Source: Morinoia aosen
Taxonomy: Eukaryota; Arthropoda; Malacostraca; Amphipoda; Talitridae
Assembly (NCBI GenBank): GCA_030386875.1
Contig: CM059572.1
Location: forward strand, 39,181,732-39,245,731
DNA length: 64,000 nucleotides
Direction of reading: 5' to 3'
Under the pieces are notes generated by a model. It made no database searches. It saw only the letters and a program-made list of their open reading frames with translations, and was not told the origin of the DNA. Of this stretch, positions 36,901 to 51,900 are shown piece by piece. The position numbers and the translations under genes are program-made. Position 1 is the stretch's first letter; each line of letters begins with the position of its first letter.

Positions 36901-39900
36901 AGGTGGATGATCTCACCACCATTTTAGTGATAGACAAAGCAAGCGCCCAGCATTCTGGCAACTATACGTGCCTGGCGTCTAACGCTGCTAAGACGGTGTC
37001 TGCGTCTGCGTCTCTGTCTGTGCAGGGTACGATTTAACTCCACTTTTTTCTTCGATTTTTCTTCGTAGAGCAATAGTTTGTCTGTCTATGGGTGACTGCA
37101 TAGAATAGTTAGTCCGTCAAGCCATGTTTGTGATGGTTTTTTTAGCATAAAGTACGGCAATTTTCTAGTTAACGCAGAATAAAGCGAAAAGATTTAGATT
37201 TTATGTTGTCGAAATTCGTAGTTCGTGTCAGTTTCTCTTCCGTCGTTAATGAAATGTTTTTTTTCCGTCGTGTGTTTTAACCCTGATGACGTCTACATTA
37301 GTCATTCAGTTTATTTTGAATCATCAGGAAGTTTTTTTTTGTGTTGCATTATGTATACTTAGTCGAAGGTTTGGAGGAATAAAACAGTTTTTCAGCTTGG
37401 ATTTCCAGCTAAAAGAAACAAAACAGCAACATCATATGAAACCTGGAATTTTCGATTTTGTCGAAAGATTTCAGTTCATCAATGCCCGTTAGCTTTTTCC
37501 TCTCTTCTTAGTAGCTGATGCTTTGGAGAAACTATACTGCTTTTGCCCTCTATGCATGAATAGTAGAGGTGGATCTTCTTGCATGCGTGCTTGCCTTTAT
37601 GCCATATGTGAGGCTTGTTTTGCATGCAACTTCATGACTGGTTTGCATCGAAATCCTTGCGAATGTCATCGTGGGAAAACAGTCACTTGGTATCGGCAAA
37701 TTTCAAACGGTCACAATTAGCGGAAAAACATTATCCTGTTCAAATTAGTTGCTTCATCTGAATGAGCAGTCGGCTCTGCCTCGACAGCGCTAAAAGGTTT
37801 GAATAACATTCACTAAATTGCCAATGCTGAAAATTCTCAAAATCAACATGTAGGGCTAAGTGTGATCGTTGAACTGTAGTAGAACGATGGCTATGCCTGT
37901 AACTCCCTATGCATTTAATGCTCTCTATATAAGCTTAAGAGGTCTTCAATTTGAATACTTGAATGCACATACGAAAGCATAAAATTATTGTACGGGTGAA
38001 TGCAGCTCTGCAGCAGTGATGGCGATTAAGTAAACACGAAAGTCTTGTCCCGTAGTCTATTTTGTTTTCTTGGGATAATAGTTTAGAATAAGATTCCTCA
38101 GGTGTGTTTTCAATGGTGTGTTTTCTCAGCTTTACGTTTCTCCGAAAATATATTTTAATGTGATGTACCTTTCGTCATCGGCCGTCAACGGTCTAAATCT
38201 AAGGGACATAATTTACAACTCAACCCCCTCCGGGGGATACAAATATTGTGTCTATGGGAATTAGCGCTCCCAGGAGGACTATGTAAGGGCCTGAGCTAAA
38301 GGTTAGGTAGGCTTTCTTTTTGTTGAAATAGAATAGGTTTTTGTTTTGTTATGGACCATCTTTTTTCGGTTCACTGCTGTCCTGTTTTTCAGCACCTACT
38401 ACTTTCTTCTTCAACTTTTTCTTGTTTCATTATCTTCTTTCTTAGCTTTCTGTTTCTGTGCCTCTTTTGCCAAGATTCCGCGTTTCCTTAACTCCATACT
38501 AAATAGTGCCTTCTTCCTTCCTCTCTTTGGATAGCCTTTGTTGTGGATAGGGAGGCTTAAACTAACTAATAATCTAATCTAATTTTTTCAACTCAACTAT
38601 GAAATATTAATAAACTTATTCGGTAGACCTAGTTCTTCATTAAGAAACACAAATTTTAGGTCTGAAACGAATTAAAACTAAAATTCAGTTTTTGCATGTA
38701 CAATGTATTCAATATGTATTTCTGTAGTAATTCTCATTTTCAACACAAATATTTGAAAGATTATATCTAGTTTAAATATGGTAACTTCATTAGACTTTGA
38801 TAAATTTTATATGAACTGTAGGAGCACTCCTAGGGGAAAATGAGTTCTAGTGCTGAGTATTCGGTAGCCCTATTTTGTTAAAATAAAATGTGTGCTTTGG
38901 TTTGTTTCGTTTCGGACCATCTTTTCTCGATTCACTACTGTCCTGTTTTTCAGCACCTCTGACTTTCTTCTTCAACTTTTATCTTATTTCATGAACTTCT
39001 TTCCCATCTTACTGTTTCTATGCCCTTTCTGCATAGATTCTTCATTTTCTTATCTCCATACTAAATGGTGCCTTCCTCCTTCCTCTCTTCGATACGCTCT
39101 ATTTTTGAAGCGGTTAGGGAGGCTTAAACTAACTTATAATCTACAATCTAATCTAACTTTCCGATGAAAAATCTCTTTTCATTTTGTATTTTTTGATGTA
39201 TTTTTACTTTAACCGTCAATTCCTTAGTCAAAAATCTGCCTACACAGTACAGCGTTAACCTTTTTTTTTGTTTTGAGGTAAAATTTCTGCCAATAGATAG
39301 AACGCTCAAGCCGGTATTGTAGTCCTTCATTAGACGGAGACCTATACCTTTCTTAAAGAACTGTTGCAACCTCTTCTTTAATCTGCTTCACTTAGAAGTA
39401 TGTTATTCCGCTCAACTTCTTTAGTATTATATATGTACGACATTTGTAGCTTACATCACTGACAGTCATTTTCATGTCGGGGATCTATGAAACTTCGAGA
39501 GATAACCTCTTTATACAATTTAAAATCTGAAATTTTAAGTAGCCACATTAAACAATCTACAAAAGGTTGAAAATTTTTCTCTACAATGTTTCAGGATTAA
39601 AAGCGCAAGCAAATGAATGTTTTAAGTGAAATGTGTGAAGCCCAACTCCTGACAGGGCAGTGACAACTTAACTTCTGACGCATTATTAGTCACTGTGTAT
39701 TCGTATGCAACTGTCTCATAGACGTTCAAATCGTGGTGTTCATTTCGAAATTTGCTACTTCGATGCCACCAGTCCCACCATCGTGGGTGGCATCTCCAGA
39801 GGACGTGTCAGCTCCTCTCGGTGGACTTGCAGTTGTGGTCTGTGAAGCTCAAGGATCCCCGCCACCAAGTGTCACTTGGAGTCGGGAGACTGGTGAGTCT

Positions 39901-42900
39901 AAGGGAATTGAAGAACTGGTTGGAGCGAGCGAGGATATTAAGCAAAGGCATGAAATTATAAACATTTCTTCCGCACCTTAATTCAGTCTTTCCATCTTTT
40001 TATAAGCCAAGATTTCTGAGAATAATGTTTTTTATGATGGTTCTTAGAGTTTGTATTGACCCATTTTTTATGTCACTCAGTAAGGAATTATCACTGAGTT
40101 AAGGGTGACAGAATATTTTCGTATTTCTTTGCATTACGAACTCCGTGATTCTGCAGTGTCAGGGGAATGGGCCCCAGTGGATCAGATCAGAAGCACATCT
40201 GTTGAAGAGTACATTGCCCGAATCGAAGCTCAGAATTCCCGCCATATTTCTCACGATGATGTGGATTTGTCTGGTGGATTCTATGAAAGCGAGGAAGAAT
40301 CTGCATTTGCGGTGGACATGCCGTTCTCGCGGCACTTGAGACTAAGAGAAAATGATGCACGAATAAGTTCAGTGAACAGACGCAACATCGTCGGTCTGGG
40401 CACCATGGCGGACATCAATGGCACGTTGGTGTTTGTGGCGGTGCGGGACGACCACGAGGGCCGCTACTTGTGTAAAGCCAACAACGGAGTCGGGCCTGGC
40501 TTGTCCAGAGCAATCACGCTCACCGTGCACGGTGCGTCAATTTCAAGACTATTGCCTTGCTCAATTAATTTTTGCTTTTGGATTTCATTCCAATATGACT
40601 ATTTTCTGAAAATGATTTTGAGCATCAATATATTTCCACGTATGGTATGGTTGGTTATCAGAATGCCTTCATAATATTTACCCTGAAATTTGTACGCGTG
40701 TGAATTGTGCAGTTGTTTACTGCAATCAACTTGGTGTTCTTTGTTCAATTTTGCATTGCAATTCGACCAGTGTTGGTAGCGTGCATGCTCCAAGATGCTG
40801 TGTTGTGGTCATTTGCTTTCTTTGAGAACACATTGAAGGGAGTTAGTTTTTGGATTATAAGGATGAAGTTGGCTTTCTTGCATCGGTCTAGAGATTCTAT
40901 TTAGGAGGTAATGCTGACAGCAGTTTTTAGTATGAAACATTCATGAGACCTTTGTTGACTTTGCGTTCTTTCCATCCATCCTAGACCAATAACAGCTGAT
41001 TCAATTTCACTCGTTGTTCCGGCTGCGTTGAGTACGCTTTCGTAGTTTATATTTTTTCCTTATATTTCGTGTGGTTCATTTTCCCTTTCTCGTTTCTAGA
41101 CATCACGTTCCTTCGTTGAACGTTAAGTTGAGATTGCTCTACTCTTCTAACTCTAATATCTTGTTTCCGCAGAACCACCCTGGTTCGCAGAGCGGAGTCG
41201 ACGACTGGTTCAAGTAGAGGTGGGCTCGTCAGCCGAGCTGAACTGTAAGGCTCACGGAGACGCACCGCTCAACCTCTCTTGGACCAAAGACGGTGCTCCT
41301 CTGACCGGCCGTGACAGGTACTGGCTCCAGTATTTATGGGCTTTATTTTCTATTATTTTCATACCATCTTAGCTGGAAATTTCTTTCAAAGCTCTATTGT
41401 AAGTAAACTCGTTAAGCCTGTTTTCTCGTAGATGTTTTACCAAAGGAAACTCTGAACTGTTTATTATTTATGTTTACACTAAGTGATCAGTACGTTTTAA
41501 AGTTCCTGATTGATGTAGAAATTTCTAATGTGTTCTTAATTCGTCTATCAATCGTATTACTCGTGACAATCGAGTGACAAAGATAAAGATTTGACATACT
41601 CCTGCTCATCTTAAGGAACTAGCACATTTCCATGAATTGCTCCTAACGCGGATTGATCGTAGTATTTCTGTTTGTATTAAACGACTGTTGCGACTATGAG
41701 TAGTATAGTGTGCATGCAAGTTGTTTACGTTGCAGGTATAGCATCGATCTCACTGAGAGCGATGACGGTCCTCAGGAGTTGCAGGTCCGGATCCAAGACG
41801 TTCTCACCTCCGACTCCGGCAACTTCGAATGCCTCGCCGTCAACCCGCACGGCACGAAGACCCTGCGTTTCACGCTCGTTGTGGAAGGTGAGTTTGTCCA
41901 TTACTGCTGCCATTGGGCAGCGGTCCTTGTAGCCGCGCTAAGTTTATTCGTAACTTTCATCTTGGTGTGCATGTGCTACGAAATTTGACAACTATCTTTG
42001 CGTGCGAAAAATCGTAGTTTCTCTTTGTGATGCTCGCTTTTTTAGCTTTCGAATGGAACATGAGTGGTTGTTCGAGTATTTCGTTGAATTTATTTATGAA
42101 TTTATTTACTTTTTTTTTTAATTTATGCATAGACGCATTTTGTTTTATCAAACCTTTATTATTCTGCTCAATTTTCCAACGAAAGAAAATGCTAGCGCCT
42201 TTAATAACTCACGTTTGCCTTGTTGCATCGCGGCTTGATAGCACTAATTGGACGAGTTCGTAAGTACCGCCAATTTTCTTACACTGATGGTGTGGTAATC
42301 AAATTGAATCGAAAATGAACATTCATTTAGGATTCTCGGTAAATTTCCCTCACAAAGAAATAAATGTTTATTTTACTATTTTTCATCATCGCTGCTGCTA
42401 CTGCTACTGCTGCTGCCACCAGACGTGCCTGAGGCTCCGACGGCGGTGCGTGTAATGGACAGCGGGTCCCGCTATGTGAAGCTCTCATGGACGCCACCGG
42501 AGACCATCGCTGGAGTGCCCAATTTGATCAGCGGCTACGTCGTTCAGGCCACGCAAGAAACCGACAACGTTGCTGCAGGTAACTGCGAGAATGACATGAT
42601 ATCCGCCGAACAGTAGATCTGATGGTTTCATTGATTTTTTTCTCTTTCCCTGTGGTGCGGTTGTGGTTGTGCTGTGCTGGTGGTTTTGCCGTGGCTTTGA
42701 CGGTGGCGTGATGCGTGTTTCTTTAAAACGTGCACTTATCATTTCTATAGGCTGTTCTATGAACTAGTGATAAAATGCAAGAGTTAGCTATCAGTTTTAT
42801 TTCCGTTACATATTCTCGTCTTTTGCTCCAGCACTCTTTGACATTTCGCTGCCAGGTCTTCTATAATATAGCGCAAGTGGTTTTCACCAGCATCTTCGAC

Positions 42901-45900
42901 TAGCGTCGGTCCCCGCGTTGAGCTGGAGGTAGCCGGAGAGTTACGGAGCTACAGAGTGGAAGGGCTCAGGCCCGCCACCTTGTACTCTTTCACCGTCGCT
43001 GCTCAGAACAGAGTTGGTCGAGGTCCTTTTTCCGGGCCCTTACGCCACCGAACAAACGAGGAAAAGCCCTCGGCTTCACCCAGGAATGTGATGGTCAGTT
43101 GGCTGGCTGTACTTGCGGTACCGCTGTACTGTGCAGGGTGTTGAAACGCATCAATGTTGTCATATAAGATAGTTCATTAGCTGAAAATTTTTATGGTCGA
43201 AATGGTCCAATATTTAGTTTGAATATATCTAGAAACATTATCGCCAGCGATTGGTCATTTCAGGGATTGTCTTTGTTCATGATAATTCGTAAGAACAGAA
43301 GCACAAGATCACAAAGTAAGATTCGTCTTGTATCCACTAACGTGGTGTAAGCCTGTTAGGGAGGGAAAAATAGCTACTCTAAAACTGAAAATGAATGAGA
43401 CCGTTCAGAGTTTGTCGTTCAGTGATATCAATAGATGAAGGCACAACTGTATCAATTCATCCATAGATATCACGGAACTTTTGGCTATCGGTGTTTTCAG
43501 CACCTAGCCGTATTATTTACAGTTCATTCTGGAAAACTACCATCTACGACGAAGGACAACGAATTATTTCTTAGATTTCTCAGAATATTTCAGACGCCGA
43601 GAACAAACTGGTTTTGCATAAAACCTGCGGATAACACAACCAGTATTTAACTATCTCACGAAGTTAAAACCCTAAGTTCTGTCGACCTCATTACTACGAA
43701 GACGTGCGTATAATTGCTACAAGACGTGCGTCCCTCGCGTGTACAATAGCAAAAATCGATGTTATATTCTTTTAGTTTCATTTTGAAATCCCATTAATGA
43801 ACATATTGTATGACGACAGACACGTATGATGTTACAATGCTGCTCGACCTTCAAAGTAAGACTGTCATGTCCAATGATTGAAATGTTACGCTCATGCCTG
43901 AAAGATCAAGTAAATCAAAGTACGAACAGTGCAGAGACACTGAGTTCTGTCTACATGAATTTTGAGTATTTTTCAAGTTACTGTTTAACGTTGAGTGGTA
44001 TTGGAACGTATTTATTAAATGATTCGTCAAAATCATTTACCGTGCATTAGTATTGCTGAGGAATGAGAATTACAAGTATTCCGTTCCATGTGACGCAGTT
44101 TGTCTCTCGTACCTCAAAATCGATTGTTACAAGCCATCTGGGGAAAATCATGGAACAAGATAAGCAACAAGATCATAATTTTCAACTTAGGTTGAATGTA
44201 ACCAGTTTTCTATATATTGAAAGTGATTTAAGACATTCATATCAGATGTTAGATGCGTTCAAAATTTGATAAAATGAGCTAAATCAACTATCATTCGGGT
44301 AATTGAATTGATGTATTGGTCTTTTGAATGAAGTTCTTCCATGTACCTAGGATGTATAAAACAATAACATGATGATTTCTGGGAAAGGCTTATATAATAA
44401 CATGTTTTTTGAATTTCTTAAGAACATTCAATGCGCGACTTTCAGCAGTAGATTCTACAATGGATCGTGTGGAGTATTACTATAATACTTTACGCATTGA
44501 AAGCAAGAAAAGAGGGTTTCAGCGTGATGATTTGTTGATAATTTTGCAGGCCGACAACAATTAGTTCACTGAGCATTTTTTTTGCTTGTGTAGCCCGATC
44601 CTCCCTTGAAATCCTCTCGACATGCTGAAATAAGCTCTAAAGTTTCACACAACTCAGAAGCAGCAATGAATTTCTAATTCACTTTACGGAAAAGGCTATC
44701 AGTGTTCAACTATCTTGCAGGTTTGTCTACAAGTCTTCTTTACTCGGAGCTAGGTCACTCGGCTCTAAATCTACACTTTATTAATAGTTGGCCATTTTTG
44801 CTGACTATTCAGGCCATATTTGGGTATGATTCATCAACAGTAAGCTTGTAAATATTCAAAATTTGTACTTCAGTTCATTGTCGTTTACCAAATCACCTCC
44901 TATAGAAGTCCTGTATAAACAGAAACGTTAAATCCAGTATAAGCCAAATGTTAAGTTCAATAAAATGAAAAATTCAGGTTACTCTCGGAAAATTAACGTG
45001 ACACGTTATCCAGGTGAGCAGCCCTAGCTCGCGCTCCCTGCGCGTGAGCTGGCAACCACCACCGCGCAACCACACGCACGGCCGCCTCCTCGGCTACTAC
45101 CTCGGCATCCGCCGGCGCAGGTCTGCAGCTGTAGTGTGCGGTTCAGATGCATGGGAAATGGTTACCCGGCGAAAAACAAATGAAACAACTCTTTAGGCAT
45201 TTCTGATCGAAAATGTTGTAGGTTTGGCAAGCTGTTTTTAATTAAAAATACTGTTGAATATTTTCATTTTGTCACACTGATAAGCATATCTGCTTGAGTT
45301 TTTCCCACTTGTCTTCCACCAATAAAGTTACATTAAAAGCTATGCATCTCCATTACTAAACTTAAATCATAAAAATGCAAATACCTTTTAAAACTACATC
45401 ACTTTCAAGCTGAATTTGACTCTGCGCTAAGTTCGCAGGTGATTACTGATCAGTTTACGTTTCCATGAACCGATCTTGTTAAATTTGATGGCAGCGCTCA
45501 AGACGACGCCGCTGGTCACCACACCATCGGCGCCTACAACTTCACGACTGTGGGAGGTGGGGATGTCTCATCGTCCCAGACACACACAGTCGTCACTGAC
45601 TTACGACCTCACTCCTTCTACGACATAATCATCAGGGCCTTCAACTCCAGAGGAGCGGGCCCGCATTCTGAGCCCGTACTAGGGCAAACTCAGCAGGACA
45701 GTGAGTACTGGGGTTCTTTTCTACGACAAGGATGTTAGGATGAATAAGGGCTTAAATTTAAGATAAACCATTCAGTTAACAAGTGCACATCAAAGGTGAG
45801 GGTGTGCTTCTTGAAATGATTATTTATATCTGTTGTTTGACAGTCAGCGGGTGAAATGAAATAGCGTCGGTCTGTGCTTCGTGTAAATAATGAAGTAACA

Positions 45901-48900
45901 TCATTATGGATCTAAATTTGAATGTCCATTGTTTTCTGCTAACGCATGCTAAATATCCCGGTTTGTAAACAAGCAATAATTATTGATAAACCTTGTTACT
46001 TGTTTACTTTTGAATTGAATAATTTTACTAAATTAACATTAACTGCTGAAATTCGAGTAACTCTATCCTTGTTTGTTCTTGTTCCATGTAAGTAGGGCCT
46101 TAAAATGACTCGCTATAAAATAACGTCGAGGAAACCATAGATTAAAATAATGGGTTCCTGGTTAAAATATAAATTTTTTCATCTTAAAGCACTGAAATTT
46201 ACTTTACTTCGCCCATTTTATGCTAACATAACCTGACCAACCTGAACAAATCTCTTCCCTGTTTTAAGTATAACATGTTAACTGCGTTTGTGCGGTTGCT
46301 TCGGTCGGTTTGGTTAGATTGGATAGAGCAGAATTGAAAATCATTCTTTACTGCTTGATCACTTTTTGTGCATTTTTAAGAAGTGAGAAAGATATAATTG
46401 CACGAAAACATTTTAACTTGTACGCCATAGTCCAATTTACAAAGGTAGTGAAATAACTGAAATGCGAGTCATTGATGCTGGCATATAAATGAACAATTTA
46501 CCTAGTTGTACACATTTGTACCCCTACACAGTCAACGTATTTAAACAATTCACTACCCCTCAGGGGGATACAACTATTGTATCTATGGGAATTAGCGCTC
46601 CCAGGGGAAAAATGTGACGGCCCGAGCTGAGAGTTAGGTAGGCCTTCTTTTTTGTTGAAATAAAATGTTTTTTGTTATGTTGAGGGCCACCTTTTTTCGG
46701 TTCACTACTGTCCTGTTTTTCAGCACCTCTGACTTTCTTCTTCAACTTTTATCTTATTTCATGAACTTCTTTCCCATCTTACTGTTTCTATGCCCTTTCT
46801 GCATAGATTCCTCATTTTCCTATCTCCATACTAAATGGTGCCTTCCTCCTTCCTCTCTTCGATACGCTCTATTTTTGCAGCGGTTAGGGAGGCTTAAACT
46901 AACTTATAATCTATGATCTAAATTCACTAAGGGAAGGCAACTATTGTATCTTTGAGAAGGTCCCGAGGTGAAGGTTAGGTAAGTTTTTCTTCTGTTGAAA
47001 CGGATTTGTTCTTTGCTAAGTTACGGACCACCTTTATTTAGTTCACTACTGTCTTGTTTTTCAGCATCTAGTATTTTTTTCTGAAATTTATTTCTTATTC
47101 GTCTGAATTTTTTTAACCTTACGGTTTCCATGCGGAGAGCGGGGATGGCACCTTGTGCGTAGATTACCCTTTTTCCTAACTTCACATTAAGTGGTGCGTT
47201 TCGTTTCCTTTCTTGAAAATACCGTTACTGTTGTTAGGTAGACTTAAACTAACTTATAGTTTATTAGCTTTAAGCCATAGAAATCAAACATTTGCACGCA
47301 CGCGATCAGCCTCCATAGCTGAATTTTTTCAAAGGCTTTGCGGACACTGGCGCATTACAGAAAAAGGAGAGGAAGCTGTTACTAGTTTTTCACAAAAATT
47401 TTTACCCTGTAGCTGTCTTAAATAGTAAATCAAGAGATTATGATTTGTGTGAAAAATCTCATATAAACTGAAGGTATTATAGCTTTCCATTCCATTCTCT
47501 TTATCTGTGCCAATTATTTTGTAGAGTTTTTCGGCCAAAACGTTTCTGAAGAATTACTGTTTACGACATTTCATGGGCTCTTTCCGGATCATTCTCTTCG
47601 CATAAAATTGAGCAAAGTAGATTTTGACCTTCATAATTTCGTTCGATGTTATTTTCATCTTTCGCGTTTTCAAACTGAATTTTGTTTGCAGTGCCGAGCA
47701 GCGCTCCGGAGTCGATCTCCTGCACGGCTCCGTCCTCCACTACGCTGCAAGTGAGCTGGGGCCCCCCAGAGGCGGCTGGCAGGAACGGCATCATCACTGG
47801 CTACCACCTCGCGTACTCTCCTGCCTCGCACCGTAAGTTCCTACGTCATGAGGATTTTGTTGAAGTTCGAGGTTTTTACACGTGAAGAGCGTGGGTTATT
47901 TTCTTTGTAGTTGATTTGCTATTGTGCGTGTTAGTTTATTTCACATTCCTCGAATGTTTAATTTCGCTTTGTAAATTTTTCCGAAGTAGATGGCAGTTTT
48001 TGTTGGTTTCTTACTTTTTGATTGTTTTTTTATGATGAAATAACTCCTGCGAATTTCATAGCAATTTGCAAATAATTTAATTTTTCTTACACAGCTAGCT
48101 TGAAAATTTGAATAATAGGAAACAAATATTAAAAAGCTTAAGTTGAGCCTTTTTATTCGCAGAAGTTAAAAGAAAATGAACTTCAACGACACCGTCATAT
48201 TTTTGGTTTTAACAATTGGGATTACAGTTGAAATTAAGCCATTGAAGATTCAATGTGTGAGCGTAAACGTAAGTTTCTGCACTTTGCGGAGCTTCCTTCG
48301 TTTTTCACAGGAATTTGAAAGAAATGCTCTGGCATACTCGTAAAGGAAAGGCTGTGAGCCTCTAGCTAATAGTCAAGTAGCTATCTTGACTTTTGAGCTC
48401 TGAGCCAATAGCGTCGAGGGTGGCTTTCTCAAGTGTTAAAGGTTCGAGGCGGAGAAATACGAGTATGACAGCGAGATCAATTATTTGATGTCTATACTCC
48501 TAAACGTAAAATATAAACCGAAAAGATAATCTCAAGAGGCTCGGCAGTCCAGTATGACCCTGGCCGCTAAGCCCCACCGAGTTCGTTCGTTGAGCGAGGG
48601 CTGGAGAGAGTCTTCAACGATCTGCGAGGACGGTCGGTCGATTGGCGAGACTTGCAGGCCCTCGGGCAGGATTAGCCGACTAGAAAAACACAAATTCAGG
48701 GCCTCCAAGCTTGGCGTCCTGTAGGGCAAATCAATGAAAAAATCGGGCTTCTGTTGTTGGGACGGCGGCCGCCAGGGAGCGTAGAACTCTTAAAGAAATA
48801 GGTGAATAGTTACAAGTTCGGCCTCACGGTACGGAGTCTGAACAGCGTAAGAAGGTCAGCAAAATTAAATTTCTAGTGGTTTGGGCGGTGAAACTTATCG

Positions 48901-51900
48901 ATATTTAGAACTTGTGACAACGTTTGTGTCCGTCAAAACAGATATCCCAAATACGGATTCTATTTACACTTGTCTAAACTGACAGCATACAGCGTACAAA
49001 CTACAAAAAAAGAAATTTAAACTGACGGCTTTCAAATCATTAACATGTAAACATAAATACGTGAAATTAAAGCAACGGGAAACAAACTATATACAGTAGC
49101 CATTCATACCACGCAACTACTCACGAGGCGCATGGAATTATGGCTTGAAAAATCTGCAGAATTCTTTTTCTATGAAGGTGGGCTCTGTTCGGACTTTGGC
49201 GGGTTCTCCTTCACATTATTTCGACATTCTCACATAAACTATTTTTTCCTAGTTGTAAATTTTCTCGCATTTGCTTCCCCGTAGAGGCAGATTCGTTGGC
49301 TAAAACATCGCCTGTGGAGATGGAGCACGGAATCCAGCGTGTTATTTCCACCAGTCGAGGAGGCCGACTGCTCATAGTCAACGACAGCAAAGGAGCTGAG
49401 TTGTCAGGGCTCGAGCCCTGGTCTAACTACACCGTCACCGTCGCCGCTGCCACTGCTGTAGGCGTCGGTGTGCCTTCAGACAGAATTCTCTGCTCCACCA
49501 GAGAAGGAGGTATGACTTTTGTCTTTGAGACTCTTCAAATCCCCGCTTTCTTTTCATTTCTTCGAGTTAAGTATTTATTGGATTAATGTATTTCTCTCAA
49601 TGAATGTTTCACTTCAAACAAAGATAATACTTTAGTACAGCCAGTAGTTCAGTGATAGTTTACTCATATTTTTCGCAATGATGAAGAAATTATCGAACGT
49701 TTTCAAATCTAGGTGTTCTCTCACAAAGTTTGATCTCGTAACCCCATGCCTGTTTTTCTGATACCAGTGCCATCACCGCCTCATCCCGTCAAAGCAGTAC
49801 CGTCGGGTCCCTCGAGCATCATTGTAGCATGGGGGCAACCCCTGCGCCCTCAAGGCCGTCTCATTTCCTACACCCTTTACTGGAAGCGCATGTCGAATAC
49901 CACGGGGTTGACTCACTCGGAAAGTAGGATTGTGGAGCCGCCGAAAAGTTACCTGAAGCTTGGAGGCCTCACTGGCAATACTTTACAGGTAAGTTTTAAA
50001 ACTCTGTTTTGTCTGCAAGTTAGTTTGGTGCTGGAGATTGAACTTTTGTTTTTCACAAGAGTTTTAGAGTGTTTCATAAGAGTTTTGTTTCGAGTTTCCG
50101 ATCAGGTGACAATTTTTGATCTTGACAATACTACTGAAAGTACACAGGTTACTCCATTCCTAGTTGAAGCGTGGTTTTTTCAGTTTGCTGCGTACAGAAT
50201 TTTCTAGATTTAGATTTCTAGACTGTTAATAGAGCTTAATTAACAATTCGTGGGAGGGTCTTTCAAACCCCACATTGCAAATTCTGTTTTTCAAATAAAT
50301 GGAATTTTTTCCGTCTGATACCCCATGAGACGCAGCACGCTTTAATACCATGAGTCCTTGTGCCCATATGAAGTAGGTTGGCAGAAACCTCCAACGGTCT
50401 TTTGCGGTTTTATAGTTTTATAGATTTTCTGGCTATGGTACGTTTTGAGTATTCATGAATTTCATTTTTCATTTTTGGAATTTACCATATTTACCCTACT
50501 GTTAAATAGCCGTTGTGATTTTCACATCAATCGTAGAAAGTGATGTTAAATGTCTTACAAACGTAAAGTGTTCGCCAAACAATACCAGTGAACAGCACGA
50601 AATGTTTCTCTTAAACACTTATTTCACTCCATTCAGGGCCAGGGTACTGTAGTTGCATTGTATCATATTTCGCCAAAATAGATTGCTACTAGTGTAATGC
50701 TATTTAACATCTGTATTTTGTAGGTTTGGGTGACGGCATCTACATCCGTAGGTGAAAGCCAGTACAGCGAAAAGGTTTCAGTGACGCCCACTGAAGCAGG
50801 TTAGTTTGCAAGATTGACAGAGGTATGATTTTGCCTTCTTTACAACACTAAATGCTGTCCAACACGTGGTTAAATTAATAGGAGTAGTAACTAATTGCTG
50901 CCCATATCATCTGTGACTTTCACCTAATATCGTTTTTTATTTATGGTGACCAACTATGGAAGGTGACGAACGTACGAATTAATCTTTTTGTAGATTTCTC
51001 TCAAATTTCCTTGAGCTGATTCAGCTGTGATCAACCAGCTAAGGCAAAGGAACTAAGAAATCGTTTGCTTTTATAAAATTCTCCATGTCACATATTCTCT
51101 CTGGGATTGAAAAATTGACTTAGTGCGCTAATTTGAGGTTTCTATCTGCGCTTCACATCACATTCGTGGATTTCCGTTTTTTTTTTTGGTGTAATCCTGG
51201 TGAAAGTGTTGTACTGCAAATATTTGAATTAATACACTTATGTTAGAAAGTGTATTTTGTGTGCATTTTCTTATTCGTATTATTTTTTAGTATACAAGTT
51301 GGTAGATTATTAAATAAATTTTTAAAATGTAGTAATAACTTTTGATTAAGATTTGATAATCTTGAAAGCTCAAGAAAGCTGAGCCCAAAGAGTTTCATGT
51401 TTTAAATTTCGCACAGTTCTGTCATTCATCATAAGACCAAGAAACTAATTTGAGGCATTGCTCGTTCGTTATTTTTCATATTCAGGGTAGTTTTATGAAG
51501 TTCCCATTACTAACTGTTCTTAAGAGTGACCCGCTGCTGGGCCTTGCGATGCTTCTATGGTCATGAGTGTGAGAGAGAGAAATTACCTTAGCACCTATTT
51601 TGACTAGCGGACTTAAAAGCTTGCAAATAATTGGTAGTTGGGTGTTGTGTGGTCTCGTGCATTATTCCTTGCTCTACAGTTGATGTATGCACATGGTGGG
51701 CGGGTGTAGAAATGGTGGTGGCTTGTTCTCACTTATCCTCCCCCACAGTTGGTGCAGGTATATGGTCAGTGGGTGGCGAGGTGGTGGTGCGTTGGAAGGA
51801 AGACGTCAGCCTTCAGTGTCGGACAGTTGGCGTCCCAGATCCTCAAAAGAGTTGGACCCGAGGCGGAGCCAAACTCACGCAAAACTCTCCGGGGTTTGTG

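Noticed and set aside
42899..42904. TAG acceptor immediately before 'cgtcggtcc' for the second FN1 exon
   Set aside because: It would require phase 2 while the preceding exon ends in phase 1; the acceptor at 42889-42890 fits.
48535..48735. GC-rich patch considered as tRNA, snRNA or rRNA fragment
   Set aside because: No cloverleaf, box motifs or recognisable rRNA core could be traced by eye.
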